Below are positions 16,568 through 23,674 of a DNA stretch of 64,000 bases, one piece after another. Origin of the DNA: Tepidicaulis sp002389665. Its GTDB lineage: Bacteria > Pseudomonadota > Alphaproteobacteria > Parvibaculales > Parvibaculaceae. Numbering within the stretch: the first letter of the stretch is position 1; every line of letters starts with the position of its first letter. Location of the stretch: contig NZ_OZ244942.1 of the NCBI RefSeq assembly GCF_965222285.1, positions 3,286,001-3,350,000 on the forward strand, read 5' to 3'. The notes beneath the pieces were generated by a model. That model did not search any database. It was given only the letters and a program-made list of their open reading frames with translations, and was not told the origin of the DNA. A program made the position numbers and the translations under genes.

Positions 16568-16626
16568 CAAAATGGCGCCCCGTGTTGCGGCCGTTCCGGC
16601 CGCTGCCCGCGCCAGGCGCCATTTTG
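16568..16626. repeat. Nested, nearly concentric inverted repeats; candidate origin or cruciform site
   Basis: The outer arms CAAAATGGCGCC (16568-16579) and GGCGCCATTTTG (16615-16626) are perfect 12-bp inverses. Inside them GCGGCCG-TTC-CGGCCGC (16587-16603) forms a 7-bp stem with a 3-base loop. Their centres differ by only two bases. It lies in the only longer gene-free stretch (16403-16715) of the replication module; I see no gene in that stretch. Confidence 0.7.
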
Positions 16627-16715
16627 AGGTCGCTCCTGCCGTCGCTTGATCCCCGTCCCGCTGGTCCGCCCTTCTGGCAGCCATAGACGGACAACCTCAT
16701 TTGATGGAGACGAGC

Positions 16716-16901
16716 ATGAGCAACAAACCGACACACCGCGTATTCCAGGTGATCGAAACCGGCAAGGACAAGAAGTTCTGGAACCGCATTGGCGGCGCCT
16801 GGGAACACGAAGACGGCAACGGCTTCAATCTGAGCCTGAACAGCATTCCCCTCGACGGCCGCGTTGTCGTCCGCCGCGTCGAGAAAGACGACGAGGAGTA
16901 A
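16716..16901 (+). CDS. Small conserved protein of plasmid/ICE type
   Basis: The protein has 61 residues. ATG 16716 is preferred over 16701 because GGAGACG lies 5-10 bases upstream. Its centre, KFWNRIGGAWEHEDGNGF followed by LDGRVVVR, matches a type of short protein often seen on plasmids and integrative elements of Proteobacteria, where [IF]W-x-RIG-x-AW-x-H-x-DG-x-GF and PLDGRIVLR are conserved. Its function is unknown. The acidic C-terminus (EKDDEE) is typical. A hairpin terminator follows directly, and the IS21 element begins 75 bases after the stop codon. Confidence 0.65.
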   Translation: MSNKPTHRVFQVIETGKDKKFWNRIGGAWEHEDGNGFNLSLNSIPLDGRVVVRRVEKDDEE

Positions 16902-16911
16902 TCTTGCCTTG

Positions 16912-16941
16912 GCCCCGGAGCTCGGTCTCCGGGGCGGCTTC
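16912..16941 (+). terminator. Hairpin terminator after the small plasmid-type gene
   Basis: GCCCCGGAG (16912) and CTCCGGGGC (16927) form a perfect 9-bp stem with loop CTCGGT, followed by GGCTTCT. The T run is weak, so efficiency is uncertain. Confidence 0.5.
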
Positions 16942-17080
16942 TAGTCCCTCTGCGCAGCCAGATACGTGTCCCGCAGTGTTGATTGCCGCTGAGATCTGAC
17001 CCGGTATTGGGGGATTTTTCCACTGAGATTTGACCCATGTTTGAACGCTATCCTGCTCGTTTTGGGCAGGAGATTGAGGA

Positions 17081-18616
17081 GTGTTGGACATGGCGTTTTT
17101 GAGCGTTATCCGGCGCTGGCATTTCCGGGATGGTTTTTCGATCCGGGAGATAGCACGGCGCACGGGTCTGTCCCGGAATACCATTCGCAAATATCTTCGG
17201 TCCGATACGGTTGAGCCGAAGTTCAAAGTGCCCGAGCGGCCGAGCAAGATCGATCCTTTTGCCGAGAAGCTATCGGGCTGGCTGAAGGCTGAGAGCCGCA
17301 AACCGCGCAAGCAGCGGCGCACAGTCAAGCAGATCCATGCCGATCTGGTCAGCCTTGGCTTTAAAGGTTCCTATGGTCGGGTGGCGGTTTTTGCCCGGCG
17401 CTGGAAAGAGGATCTCCAGCGCCAGCAGAACACCACCGGCCGCGGCGTGTTCGTTCCCCTGGCCTTTGAGCCTGGAGAAGCTTTCCAGTTCGATTGGAGT
17501 GAGGACTGGGCGCTGATCGGGGGCGAGCGGGTCAAGCTGCAAGCGGCCCATACCAAGCTCTGCTACAGCCGGGCCTTTGTGGTAAGGGCCTATCTGCTCC
17601 AGACCCACGAGATGCTGTTCGACGCCCACAATCATGCCTTCCGCGTGCTGGGCGGCGTGCCCCGGCGCGGCATCTACGACAATATGCGCACGGCCGTGGA
17701 CAAGGTTGGCCGTGGCAAGGCCCGGCAGGTCAATGCCCGGTTCTCGGCCATGGCCAGTCACTTTGTGTTCGAGCCCGAGTTCTGCAATCCGGCCGCCGGC
17801 TGGGAGAAGGGGTTGGTGGAAAAGAACGTGCAAGATGCCCGGCACCGGCTTTTCCAGCCCATTCCGCACGCGAACTCGCTTGAGGAGTTGAACCTCTGGC
17901 TCGAGCAGCGGTGCAAGAGCTTGTGGGAGGAGACCTCTCATGGCGTCGAACCGGGCACCATTGCTGATGCGTGGCGGGTCGAGACCCAGTTCCTGATGGC
18001 TGTGCCAAGGCCCTTTGACGGGTTCGTCGAACACACCAAGCGTGTTTCCCCAACGTGCCTGATCCACCTGGAACGCAATCGCTACAGCGTGCCGGCCTCT
18101 TTCGCCAACAGGCCGGTCAGCGTCAGAGTCTATCCGGCGCGCATCGTCGTTGTCGCCGAAGGACAGACGATCTGTGAGCACTTACGGATCATCGACCGCC
18201 ATCATGGAACCGGGCATACTGTTTATGACTGGCGCCATTACCTAGCCGTGGTCCAGCGAAAGCCCGGTGCCCTGCGCAATGGTGCACCCTTTGCCGACAT
18301 GCCCGATGGATTCCGGCAGTTGCAGCGCCATCTTCTGAGCAAACCCGGTGGCGATCGCGAGATGGTCGATATCCTGGCCCTGGTTCTCCACCATGATGAA
18401 CAGGCCGTGCTCGCCGCGGTCGAGATGGCCCTTGAGACCGGGGTGCCCACCAAGACCCATATTCTGAACCTGCTGCACAGACTGGTCGATGGCAAATCGA
18501 CCGCGATCGCGCCCGTCGAGGCACCACAAGCCCTTGTCCTGGGCAAGGAACCGCAGGCCAATGTGGAACGCTACGATACCCTGCGTGCGGACAAGGAGGT
18601 GCGCCATGCGTCATGA
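17081..18616 (+). CDS. istA: IS21-family transposase IstA, copy 1
   Basis: The transposase (511 residues) carries an N-terminal helix-turn-helix (FSIREIARRTGLSRNTIRKYL, about residues 19-39) that binds the IS ends. The DDE catalytic core has Asp138 in FDWSED, Asp200 in YDNM and Glu247 in KGLVEKNV. It starts at GTG 17081 after AGGAGATTGAGGA. It works with IstB, an ATPase that delivers target DNA. It differs from copy 2 at a few residues (LWLEQRCKS here, IWLEHRCKS there). Its stop codon overlaps istB by 11 bases, the normal coupled arrangement of the family. Confidence 0.95.
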   Translation: MLDMAFLSVIRRWHFRDGFSIREIARRTGLSRNTIRKYLRSDTVEPKFKVPERPSKIDPFAEKLSGWLKAESRKPRKQRRTVKQIHADLVSLGFKGSYGRVAVFARRWKEDLQRQQNTTGRGVFVPLAFEPGEAFQFDWSEDWALIGGERVKLQAAHTKLCYSRAFVVRAYLLQTHEMLFDAHNHAFRVLGGVPRRGIYDNMRTAVDKVGRGKARQVNARFSAMASHFVFEPEFCNPAAGWEKGLVEKNVQDARHRLFQPIPHANSLEELNLWLEQRCKSLWEETSHGVEPGTIADAWRVETQFLMAVPRPFDGFVEHTKRVSPTCLIHLERNRYSVPASFANRPVSVRVYPARIVVVAEGQTICEHLRIIDRHHGTGHTVYDWRHYLAVVQRKPGALRNGAPFADMPDGFRQLQRHLLSKPGGDREMVDILALVLHHDEQAVLAAVEMALETGVPTKTHILNLLHRLVDGKSTAIAPVEAPQALVLGKEPQANVERYDTLRADKEVRHAS

Positions 18617-19397
18617 TCCGGCAAGCGCAGCTCTGGTCATCATGCTCAAAAGCCTCAAGATGACAGGCATGGCCCAAGCGATCAGCGAGCTCACCGAACA
18701 GGGGTCTCCGGCCGTCCAGGCAGCCGTTCCGGTTCTCTCCCAGTTGCTCAAGGCCGAGATGGCCGAACGGGAGACAAGATCGATTGCCTATCAGCTCAAG
18801 GTGGCACGGTTTCCAACCTACAAGGACCTGGCCGGCTTCGATTTTGCCAGCAGTGAGATCAATGAGGCCCTGGTGCGCCAGCTTCATTCAGGGGCTTTCA
18901 TCGACAAGACCGACAACGTGGTGTTGGTGGGCGGGCCGGGAACCGGCAAAACCCATATCGCCACAGCGCTGGGCATCCGGGCCATCGAGCATCACCGCAA
19001 GAGAGTGCGCTTCTTCTCGACCGTGGAACTGGTCAATGCGTTGGAACAGGAAAAGGCTCAAGGCAAGGCCGGACAGATTGCCAACCGGCTTGTCCATTCC
19101 GATCTGGTCATCCTCGACGAGCTTGGATACCTGCCCTTCAGCGCATCAGGAGGGGCATTGCTATTCCATCTGCTGAGCAAACTCTACGAGCGCACCAGTG
19201 TCATCATCACCACCAATCTCAGCTTTGCCGAATGGGCCAGCGTGTTTGGCGACGCCAAAATGACAACCGCGCTGCTCGATCGGCTCACCCATCACTGCCA
19301 CATTCTCGAAACCGGAAACGACAGCTTCCGCTTCAGGAACAGCTCGGCCCAGGCCGCAAAAACCAAAAAAGGAGAAAGCACCGACTTGACCATCTAA
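18606..19397 (+). CDS. istB: IS21-family helper ATPase IstB, copy 1
   Basis: This AAA+ ATPase (263 residues) assists IstA in choosing and capturing target DNA. The Walker A motif GGPGTGKTHIATAL lies near residue 108, Walker B is VILDELGYLPF near residue 165, and a sensor-like stretch SVIITTNLSFAEW lies near residue 200. ATG 18606 is preceded by AAGGAGGTGC, and the gene overlaps istA by 11 bases. Copy 2 is identical except for a silent-looking base change near its middle. The final residues (KTKKGES) are basic. Confidence 0.95.
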   Translation: MRHDPASAALVIMLKSLKMTGMAQAISELTEQGSPAVQAAVPVLSQLLKAEMAERETRSIAYQLKVARFPTYKDLAGFDFASSEINEALVRQLHSGAFIDKTDNVVLVGGPGTGKTHIATALGIRAIEHHRKRVRFFSTVELVNALEQEKAQGKAGQIANRLVHSDLVILDELGYLPFSASGGALLFHLLSKLYERTSVIITTNLSFAEWASVFGDAKMTTALLDRLTHHCHILETGNDSFRFRNSSAQAAKTKKGESTDLTI

Positions 19398-19491
19398 CCA
19401 AACCCAAATCATATCCACGAGGCGGGTCAATTCTCGGTGAAAATACCGGGTCAGATCTCAGCGGCAATCAACAGGTATACGGATTTAATGG

Positions 19492-19517
19492 TTGATGGGG
19501 CACCTTCACCCCATCAA
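19492..19517. repeat. Perfect stem-loop at the left end of the ISL3 element
   Basis: TTGATGGGG (19492-19500) and CCCCATCAA (19509-19517) are perfect inverses with an 8-base loop. It overlaps the inner end of the terminal repeat and lies just past the transposase stop codon, so it may block transcription into or out of the element. Confidence 0.6.
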
Positions 19518-19530
19518 TCTGATACCACCC

Positions 19531-20819
19531 TCAGATGGTTGATAGATCGACTCCGTAGTTGAGTTCCTCTGCGAAGTCCGGCAGTCCGTAACCGATGGTT
19601 TTCTTGTAGAAAGGAGAGACCTTCGCAGTCGGTGCCTTCTTCTTGTGCTTCGTGGTGTAGAGCATTCGTGCCCGCATCACCTCGAAGGAGTAACCGCGCC
19701 CTTCACGGTTCTTGTCCTTGGCCAGTCGGTTGATGGACTCCGTGTAAGCGTTGGTGACGGGCATGTCCGTCTCGAAGTAGGTCATGGTCTCTTCGCGCCA
19801 GTTTCCCACTGCCCTGACCAGATCGCTCCAGACTTCCTTTTGGCCCTTCGGGATGGTGGCTATCCACTCGTCCAGGGCGGCTTCTGCCTGGAGCCGTGTG
19901 GTGGCGTCCCAGATGCCGTAGAAGCGCTCCTTGTGCTCGTAGGCGGCCAGCAGTTGCGGGAACGCGCCTGTCCAGGTCTCCATGATGAGGCGCTCCCGGT
20001 CTGAGACTTCGTGAGCGCGTTTCAGCAGGATTTTCCGGTCTCCCTTGAGAGTCCGGCTCTGGGACGGTTTCAGCTCCTTTCTGAGGCCCTTGCGCACTCT
20101 CTCTAGGGCATCGTTGGCCATGCGCACCACATGGAACTTATCGACCACGATACGGGCCTGGGGCAGCACAGCCTTGACCGCTGCCCGGTAGGGGTTCCAC
20201 ATGTCCATGCTGACGATCTCGACCTTCTGCCGGTCTTTCAGCTTCTCAGGTAGTTGGTCACCACGTCCTGGCGGCGGGTGGCCAGCAGGTCGAGCAGGGT
20301 TCGCTCCTCAATGTTGGTCAGAATGCAGCGGTAGCGCTTGTTCAGGTATAGCTCGTCAATGCCCAGGATGCGGGGCGTCTCGAAGCGGTGCCAGCGCCCC
20401 AGGAACTCGGCGCGGGCGTTGAAGATGTCGCGCACCGTCTTCTCGTCCAGGCCGGTCTGTGCCGCCACAAAGGTGTAGGGGTGGTTGAAGGATTCCTTCT
20501 CCACGTACTCATGCAGCCGCAGTGTCATACGGAATCCGTCCACCATCTCCGGTAGCTGGGGCCTGAATGTTGTCTTGCAGGCCCGGCAGGTGTATCGGCG
20601 GCGGACCACCCAGAGAGTGACCCGCTTGCCGTGGATGGGCAGATCACGATAGGGAACGTCACGCTTGCCGAACCGTACGAACTCACCCTGCACGCCGCAT
20701 TCCTCGCAGGCGATGGGATCGGGCACGTCCACCTGGAAGTGCATTTCGTCGTCGGTTGATTTGCAGCCCAGTACTTGGTATTGCGGCAGGTGAAGGATGT
20801 TGTCGGGAAGTTCGGTCAT
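19531..20819 (-). pseudogene. tnpA: ISL3-family transposase, frameshifted
   Basis: Two frames make up one ISL3 transposase. The first (20819 to 20238, 193 residues) has the N-terminal zinc-ribbon (CEECG and CRAC), a helix-turn-helix region, and GIDELYLNKRYRCILTN with the first catalytic Asp. The second (up to 19531, at least 225 residues) has SMDMWNPYRAAV with the second Asp and TNAYTESINRLAK with the Glu. The break is at about 20238-20250, where NYLRS runs into a stop and the sequence continues in another frame. No slippery run is seen at the junction, so a real mutation or a sequencing error is likelier than programmed frameshifting. Confidence 0.85.
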
Positions 20820-20840
20820 GGTGTTGTATAGGCGTAGGTG

Positions 20841-21353
20841 TCAGTCAGATCCATCCGGCTCGGCATTGGTGTTTGCTTTTTTACCCAACAAGCTGCTGGA
20901 AACGAAAAGTAAGGCACCGAGGACAATTGCAATATCAGCCAGGTTGAAGGCCGGCCAATGCCAGTCTCGCCAATAGAAATCAAAGGAATCCACAACATAG
21001 CCGCGAAAGACCCGGTCAATCAGGTTGCCCATGGCGCCACCGAGGATAAGACTGTAAGCGATGGCTTCTCCTTTATGACGATTTTCAAGGATCAGCTTGA
21101 TCAGAAAAATCGAGACCACTACCGCGATTCCGATAAAAAAGTAGCGCTGCCAGCCTCCACCATTCGCAAAAAGACTGAATGCGGCACCGGTGTTCCATAG
21201 GTGCACCCAGTTAAAGAACGGGGTCACCGAAACATACTCGCCATAGGCCATTGATTGCTGCACCAGCCACTTTACAGCCTGATCAGACGCTGCCAGCAGG
21301 CCCGATATGGACAATAGGGCATACGGCGAGAGCTTTTTGCCAATAATGAGCAT
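20841..21353 (-). CDS. lspA: Lipoprotein signal peptidase, element-borne
   Basis: The protein has 170 residues with four membrane segments. It cleaves signal peptides of diacylglyceryl-modified prolipoproteins at the inner membrane. The two catalytic aspartates are in GNLIDRVFRGYVVD and FNLADIAIVLG, and the early block NWVHLWNTGAAFS is typical. This is a passenger copy on the ISPpu12-like element and not the housekeeping gene. It lies 3 bases after the CzcD-like gene in the same direction, and its partner in metal resistance is not known. A role in maturing a metal-related lipoprotein is sometimes suggested but not shown by this sequence. Confidence 0.92.
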   Translation of the reverse strand: MLIIGKKLSPYALLSISGLLAASDQAVKWLVQQSMAYGEYVSVTPFFNWVHLWNTGAAFSLFANGGGWQRYFFIGIAVVVSIFLIKLILENRHKGEAIAYSLILGGAMGNLIDRVFRGYVVDSFDFYWRDWHWPAFNLADIAIVLGALLFVSSSLLGKKANTNAEPDGSD

Positions 21354-21356
21354 TAT

Positions 21357-22253
21357 TTAACCCTTCAACGCCAAAATGCGTCTGGCACCGTTAAGTACAA
21401 TGCCCCCCGCGATGGTGCCGATAATCAGATCCGGATAATTGGAACCGGTCCACGCGACCAGGGCGCCGGCGGTGATGACCCCCAGGTTGATCACCACGTC
21501 GTTGGCCGAGAATATCCAGCTTGCCTTCATGTGCGCCCCGCCTTCCCGATGTTTGGATATGAGCAGCAGACAACTGGTATTGGCAATCAATGCGACGAAT
21601 GCGATAGCCATCATCACCAGCGATTCAGGCTCACTACCGAATACAAAGCGTCTCACCACCTCTACGAGCACGCCCACAGCCAAGATCAGTTGCAGTACAC
21701 CAGCAAGATGCGCGGCACGTACCTGCATTTTCACGCTATGTCCAACCGCATAAAGGGCAAGCCCGTACACCGCCGCATCGGCAAAATTGTCCAGGGATTC
21801 TCCAATCAGGCCGGTGGACTGGGCGATCAGACCGGCAGTCATTTCCACCACGAACAGAAGTGCATTGATGCCGAGCAACCAGCGCAGGGTCCCGGATTCT
21901 TGCTTAGCAGAAGCTGCCGAAAACTCGGCGGCCTTGATGGTCTCCGGATTTGCAGCGACGGTTTCCTGAAGCGAGGCGCCTAGCCCCAAGGTCTTCAGTT
22001 TCGAGGTGACGGGCTCGACCTCGCCGTCATGCACGACCTTCAGCCGGCGGTTCGACAAGTCGAAGGACAGCGCCCGAATCTCCTCAAAGCCGTTCAGGGC
22101 TAGGCGAATCATTCGTTCTTCTGATGGACAGTCCATCTTCGGCACGGCATAAACACTGACCCATCTCCCTGGCGCCTCGGAGGAGGCCTGTATATCGGTA
22201 TCCGCTGCGGACGTTGCATCACCGCCACAGGCGCCACCACAGGATTTGCTCAT
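21357..22253 (-). CDS. CzcD-like cation diffusion facilitator with N-terminal metal-binding region
   Basis: The protein has 298 residues from ATG 22253 (GTGGAG upstream). It exports divalent metal ions such as Zn, Cd or Co in exchange for protons. The N-terminus is Cys-rich (SKSCGGACGGD) and is followed by an HMA-like domain (VYAVPKMDCPSEERMIRLAL, about residues 33-52), then by a shortened CDF membrane domain with GLIGESLDNFADAAVYG and ASWIFSANDVVINLGV, which hold the usual Asp ligands (one His of the classical HxxxD pairs is replaced by Ser). It is transcribed divergently from merR across a MerR-type promoter. Confidence 0.85.
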   Translation of the reverse strand: MSKSCGGACGGDATSAADTDIQASSEAPGRWVSVYAVPKMDCPSEERMIRLALNGFEEIRALSFDLSNRRLKVVHDGEVEPVTSKLKTLGLGASLQETVAANPETIKAAEFSAASAKQESGTLRWLLGINALLFVVEMTAGLIAQSTGLIGESLDNFADAAVYGLALYAVGHSVKMQVRAAHLAGVLQLILAVGVLVEVVRRFVFGSEPESLVMMAIAFVALIANTSCLLLISKHREGGAHMKASWIFSANDVVINLGVITAGALVAWTGSNYPDLIIGTIAGGIVLNGARRILALKG

Positions 22254-22286
22254 GATACGACTCCACTTGAACAATGTTGTGGTACC

Positions 22287-22317
22287 ATTTAAAACTATAA
22301 AGCTACTATAAGGTCAA
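22287..22317 (-). promoter_or_regulatory. MerR-type promoter with 19-base spacer
   Basis: Read on the minus strand, TTGACC (22317-22312) and TTAAAT (22292-22287) are 19 bases apart, the stretched spacing that MerR-family activators correct. It drives the CzcD-like and lspA genes; merR starts about 30 bases away in the other direction. Confidence 0.7.
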
Positions 22318-22348
22318 TAGAGTAAAGAATCCGTTGGGGAGGAGGCTG

Positions 22349-22756
22349 ATGCGCATTGGTCAGTTGGCGCAGTTGGTAGGGGTCGAAACACAGACGATCC
22401 GCTTCTATGAACAGCAGGGCTTGTTGCCGCCGCCTGATCGGCAGGACAACGGTTACCGTGTCTATACCGAGAAGCATGGTGAGGGGCTGGCCTTCATCCG
22501 TCGCTGCAGAATCCTGGGCCTGTCACTGGCTGAGATTCACGAACTACAGAGCTATCAGGACGACCCTCATCAGCCTTGTACCGCCGTCAACGCCTTGCTC
22601 GATGATCACATCTCTCATGTGCGGTCGCAGATAACCGCTCTGCAAGCGCTTGAGAAACAACTCGTTTCACTGAGAGCGAGTTGCAACGATGACCGGGAAG
22701 TTGAGGCGTGTGGGGTTCTTGCTGGAATTAGCGAAGGAAACATGCACCAGCAGTAG
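22349..22756 (+). CDS. MerR-family metal-responsive regulator
   Basis: The protein has 135 residues from ATG 22349, which follows a strong GGGGAGGAGG. The N-terminal winged helix is IGQLAQLVGVETQTIRFYEQQGLLPPPDR, with the second half RVYTEKHGEGLAFIRRCRILG. A coiled-coil dimer helix follows, and the metal-binding loop carries Cys near residue 76 (HQPCTAV) and Cys residues near the end (ASCNDDREVEACG). This is the CadR/PbrR/ZntR pattern for Cd, Pb or Zn. It is divergent from the CzcD-like gene, whose promoter has the stretched 19-base spacer these regulators act on. Confidence 0.88.
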   Translation: MRIGQLAQLVGVETQTIRFYEQQGLLPPPDRQDNGYRVYTEKHGEGLAFIRRCRILGLSLAEIHELQSYQDDPHQPCTAVNALLDDHISHVRSQITALQALEKQLVSLRASCNDDREVEACGVLAGISEGNMHQQ

Positions 22757-22843
22757 GTGAAGCATCAACCAGATAATCCGATGAGATGCCGGTCTGTCTC
22801 ACTCTCATGCAAAGGTAAGATCAACCATTTAATCCGCTTACCC

Positions 22844-23183
22844 TGAAAAAATAGGGCTACTGGCCAACCCCCGCCGCACCACGGCAAACTACCGCGCCTA
22901 TGAACGGAAGCATCTTGATCGCCTGCGCTTCATCCGGCGCTGCCGCAACCTTGGCTTCACTTTGGAGCAGGTACGCGACCTTCTTCGTTTATCCTCAGAC
23001 GAACAGCAGGACTGCGCAGAGGTTGATCGTATTGCAGCCCAGCACCTGGCAGCCGTAGAGCGGAAAATCGGCGACCTGAAGCGGCTCGCCAGCGAGTTGC
23101 AGCGGATTAGCAATCTCTGTCAAGGCGGCGGCCTAACTGCCGACTGCCGTATTATCGAAGCGCTGTCACCAGACAGCAAATAG
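22844..23183 (+). pseudogene. MerR-family regulator, 5' end removed by the ISL3 element
   Basis: Directly after the right repeat of the ISL3 element the frame reads EKIGLLANPRRTTANYRAYE, which continues a MerR winged helix at the Y-E-K-I-G-L-L position; the first 30 or so residues are missing. The rest is intact to the stop codon at 23183: HLDRLRFIRRCRNLGFTLEQ, a dimerisation helix, and a C-terminal loop with Cys in SNLCQGGGLTADCRII. The two C-terminal Cys residues suggest a CadR/ZntR-type sensor. It probably once controlled the czc operon that follows. The missing 5' end is not seen elsewhere in the window. Confidence 0.85.
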
Positions 23184-23293
23184 ACTGCGTTGGGTCTGAT
23201 AACCAACCGTCGGAATGGCTCATGAAACCGCAGAAATGCGGCTGATGGTCACGGCGAGGGACATGTATTGCTTTTGCGTATCCGCTGCGCATA

Positions 23294-23620
23294 ATGACAG
23301 CGATGATTAAGTTCACGTCCAAAATCATGATATTCAGCATTGTGTTCAGCCTGCTGTCGCTGGCCGTCACACATGATTTGACGTTGGACCGCGCAATGTC
23401 CGGCTTGACGGTCAGCAGTGAAAGTGTTGACCACAGCGACGATGCCCCCGGCCCCGACAAGTGCGAAGTCTGCCATGTATTCCAGCACATGGACGTGCCT
23501 GCCCCGCATTTTGTTCGCATCTTTTCGGGCCAGGATCGTTTAAATCCAGGCAGGGCAACAGACGTTGAAAGCCTTGCCCTCACTCCCGATGGGCCCCCTC
23601 CTCAATATTTGATCGCCTGA
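23294..23620 (+). CDS. Small exported Cys/His protein heading the czc operon (CzcI-like)
   Basis: The protein has 108 residues with an N-terminal hydrophobic segment (FTSKIMIFSIVFSLLSLAV) that acts as signal peptide or anchor. The mature part contains CEVCHVFQHMD, a CxxCH motif with extra His and Met that could bind metal. Its length and place directly upstream of czcC-, czcB- and czcA-type genes match CzcI, a periplasmic protein encoded at the head of czc operons and thought to affect their regulation. ATG 23303 is an alternative start. A small hairpin (CCGCA-GAAA-TGCGG, 23228-23241) lies in the leader between this gene and the merR fragment. Confidence 0.6.
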   Translation: MTAMIKFTSKIMIFSIVFSLLSLAVTHDLTLDRAMSGLTVSSESVDHSDDAPGPDKCEVCHVFQHMDVPAPHFVRIFSGQDRLNPGRATDVESLALTPDGPPPQYLIA

Positions 23621-23674
23621 ATGAACCGCGCCCCGTGCCGGGCGCTCCGATATCCGTCTATCTACAGGTGATCC

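Larger units (their letters stand above)
16977..19473 (+). mobile_element. IS21-family insertion sequence, copy 1 (2,497 bp)
   Basis: The ends begin TG and finish CA and carry perfect 32-bp terminal inverted repeats (TGTTGATTGCCGCTGAGATC and onward). Inside each end a second related repeat is present (ACTGAGATTTGACCC at the left), as in other IS21 elements with multiple terminal repeats. istA and istB are both intact. A second copy lies at 43507-46003 with the same length and only a handful of base differences, so both arrived or were copied recently. The bases flanking this copy (CCCGCAG left, GGTATAC right) show no target-site duplication. The right end touches the inverted repeat of the next element. 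Confidence 0.95.
19474..22843. mobile_element. ISPpu12-like ISL3-family element with passenger genes (about 3.37 kb)
   Basis: A 23-base left repeat (19474-19496) and a 24-base right repeat (22820-22843) match in inverted orientation at 20 of 23 positions. Between them lie an ISL3-type transposase, lspA, a CzcD-like exporter and merR, which is the gene content known for ISPpu12 of Pseudomonas plasmids. The transposase is frameshifted, so the copy is probably immobile alone. Its right end interrupts a second merR-type gene (22844-23183). Its left end abuts IS21 copy 1 directly, and the outermost G of the left repeat seems lost. Confidence 0.85.

Noticed and set aside
16970..19480. Target-site duplication around IS21 copy 1
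   Set aside because: CCCGCAG on the left and GGTATAC on the right do not match; copy 2 flanks also differ. The shared TATAC between copies is too short to count.
19492..19517. FNR-like site at TTGAT...ATCAA in the ISL3 end
   Set aside because: The half-sites are separated by far more than four bases; the structure is a perfect stem-loop and not a dimer site.
20238..20250. Programmed ribosomal frameshifting in the ISL3 transposase
   Set aside because: No slippery heptamer or following pseudoknot is visible, and ISL3 transposases are normally made from one frame.
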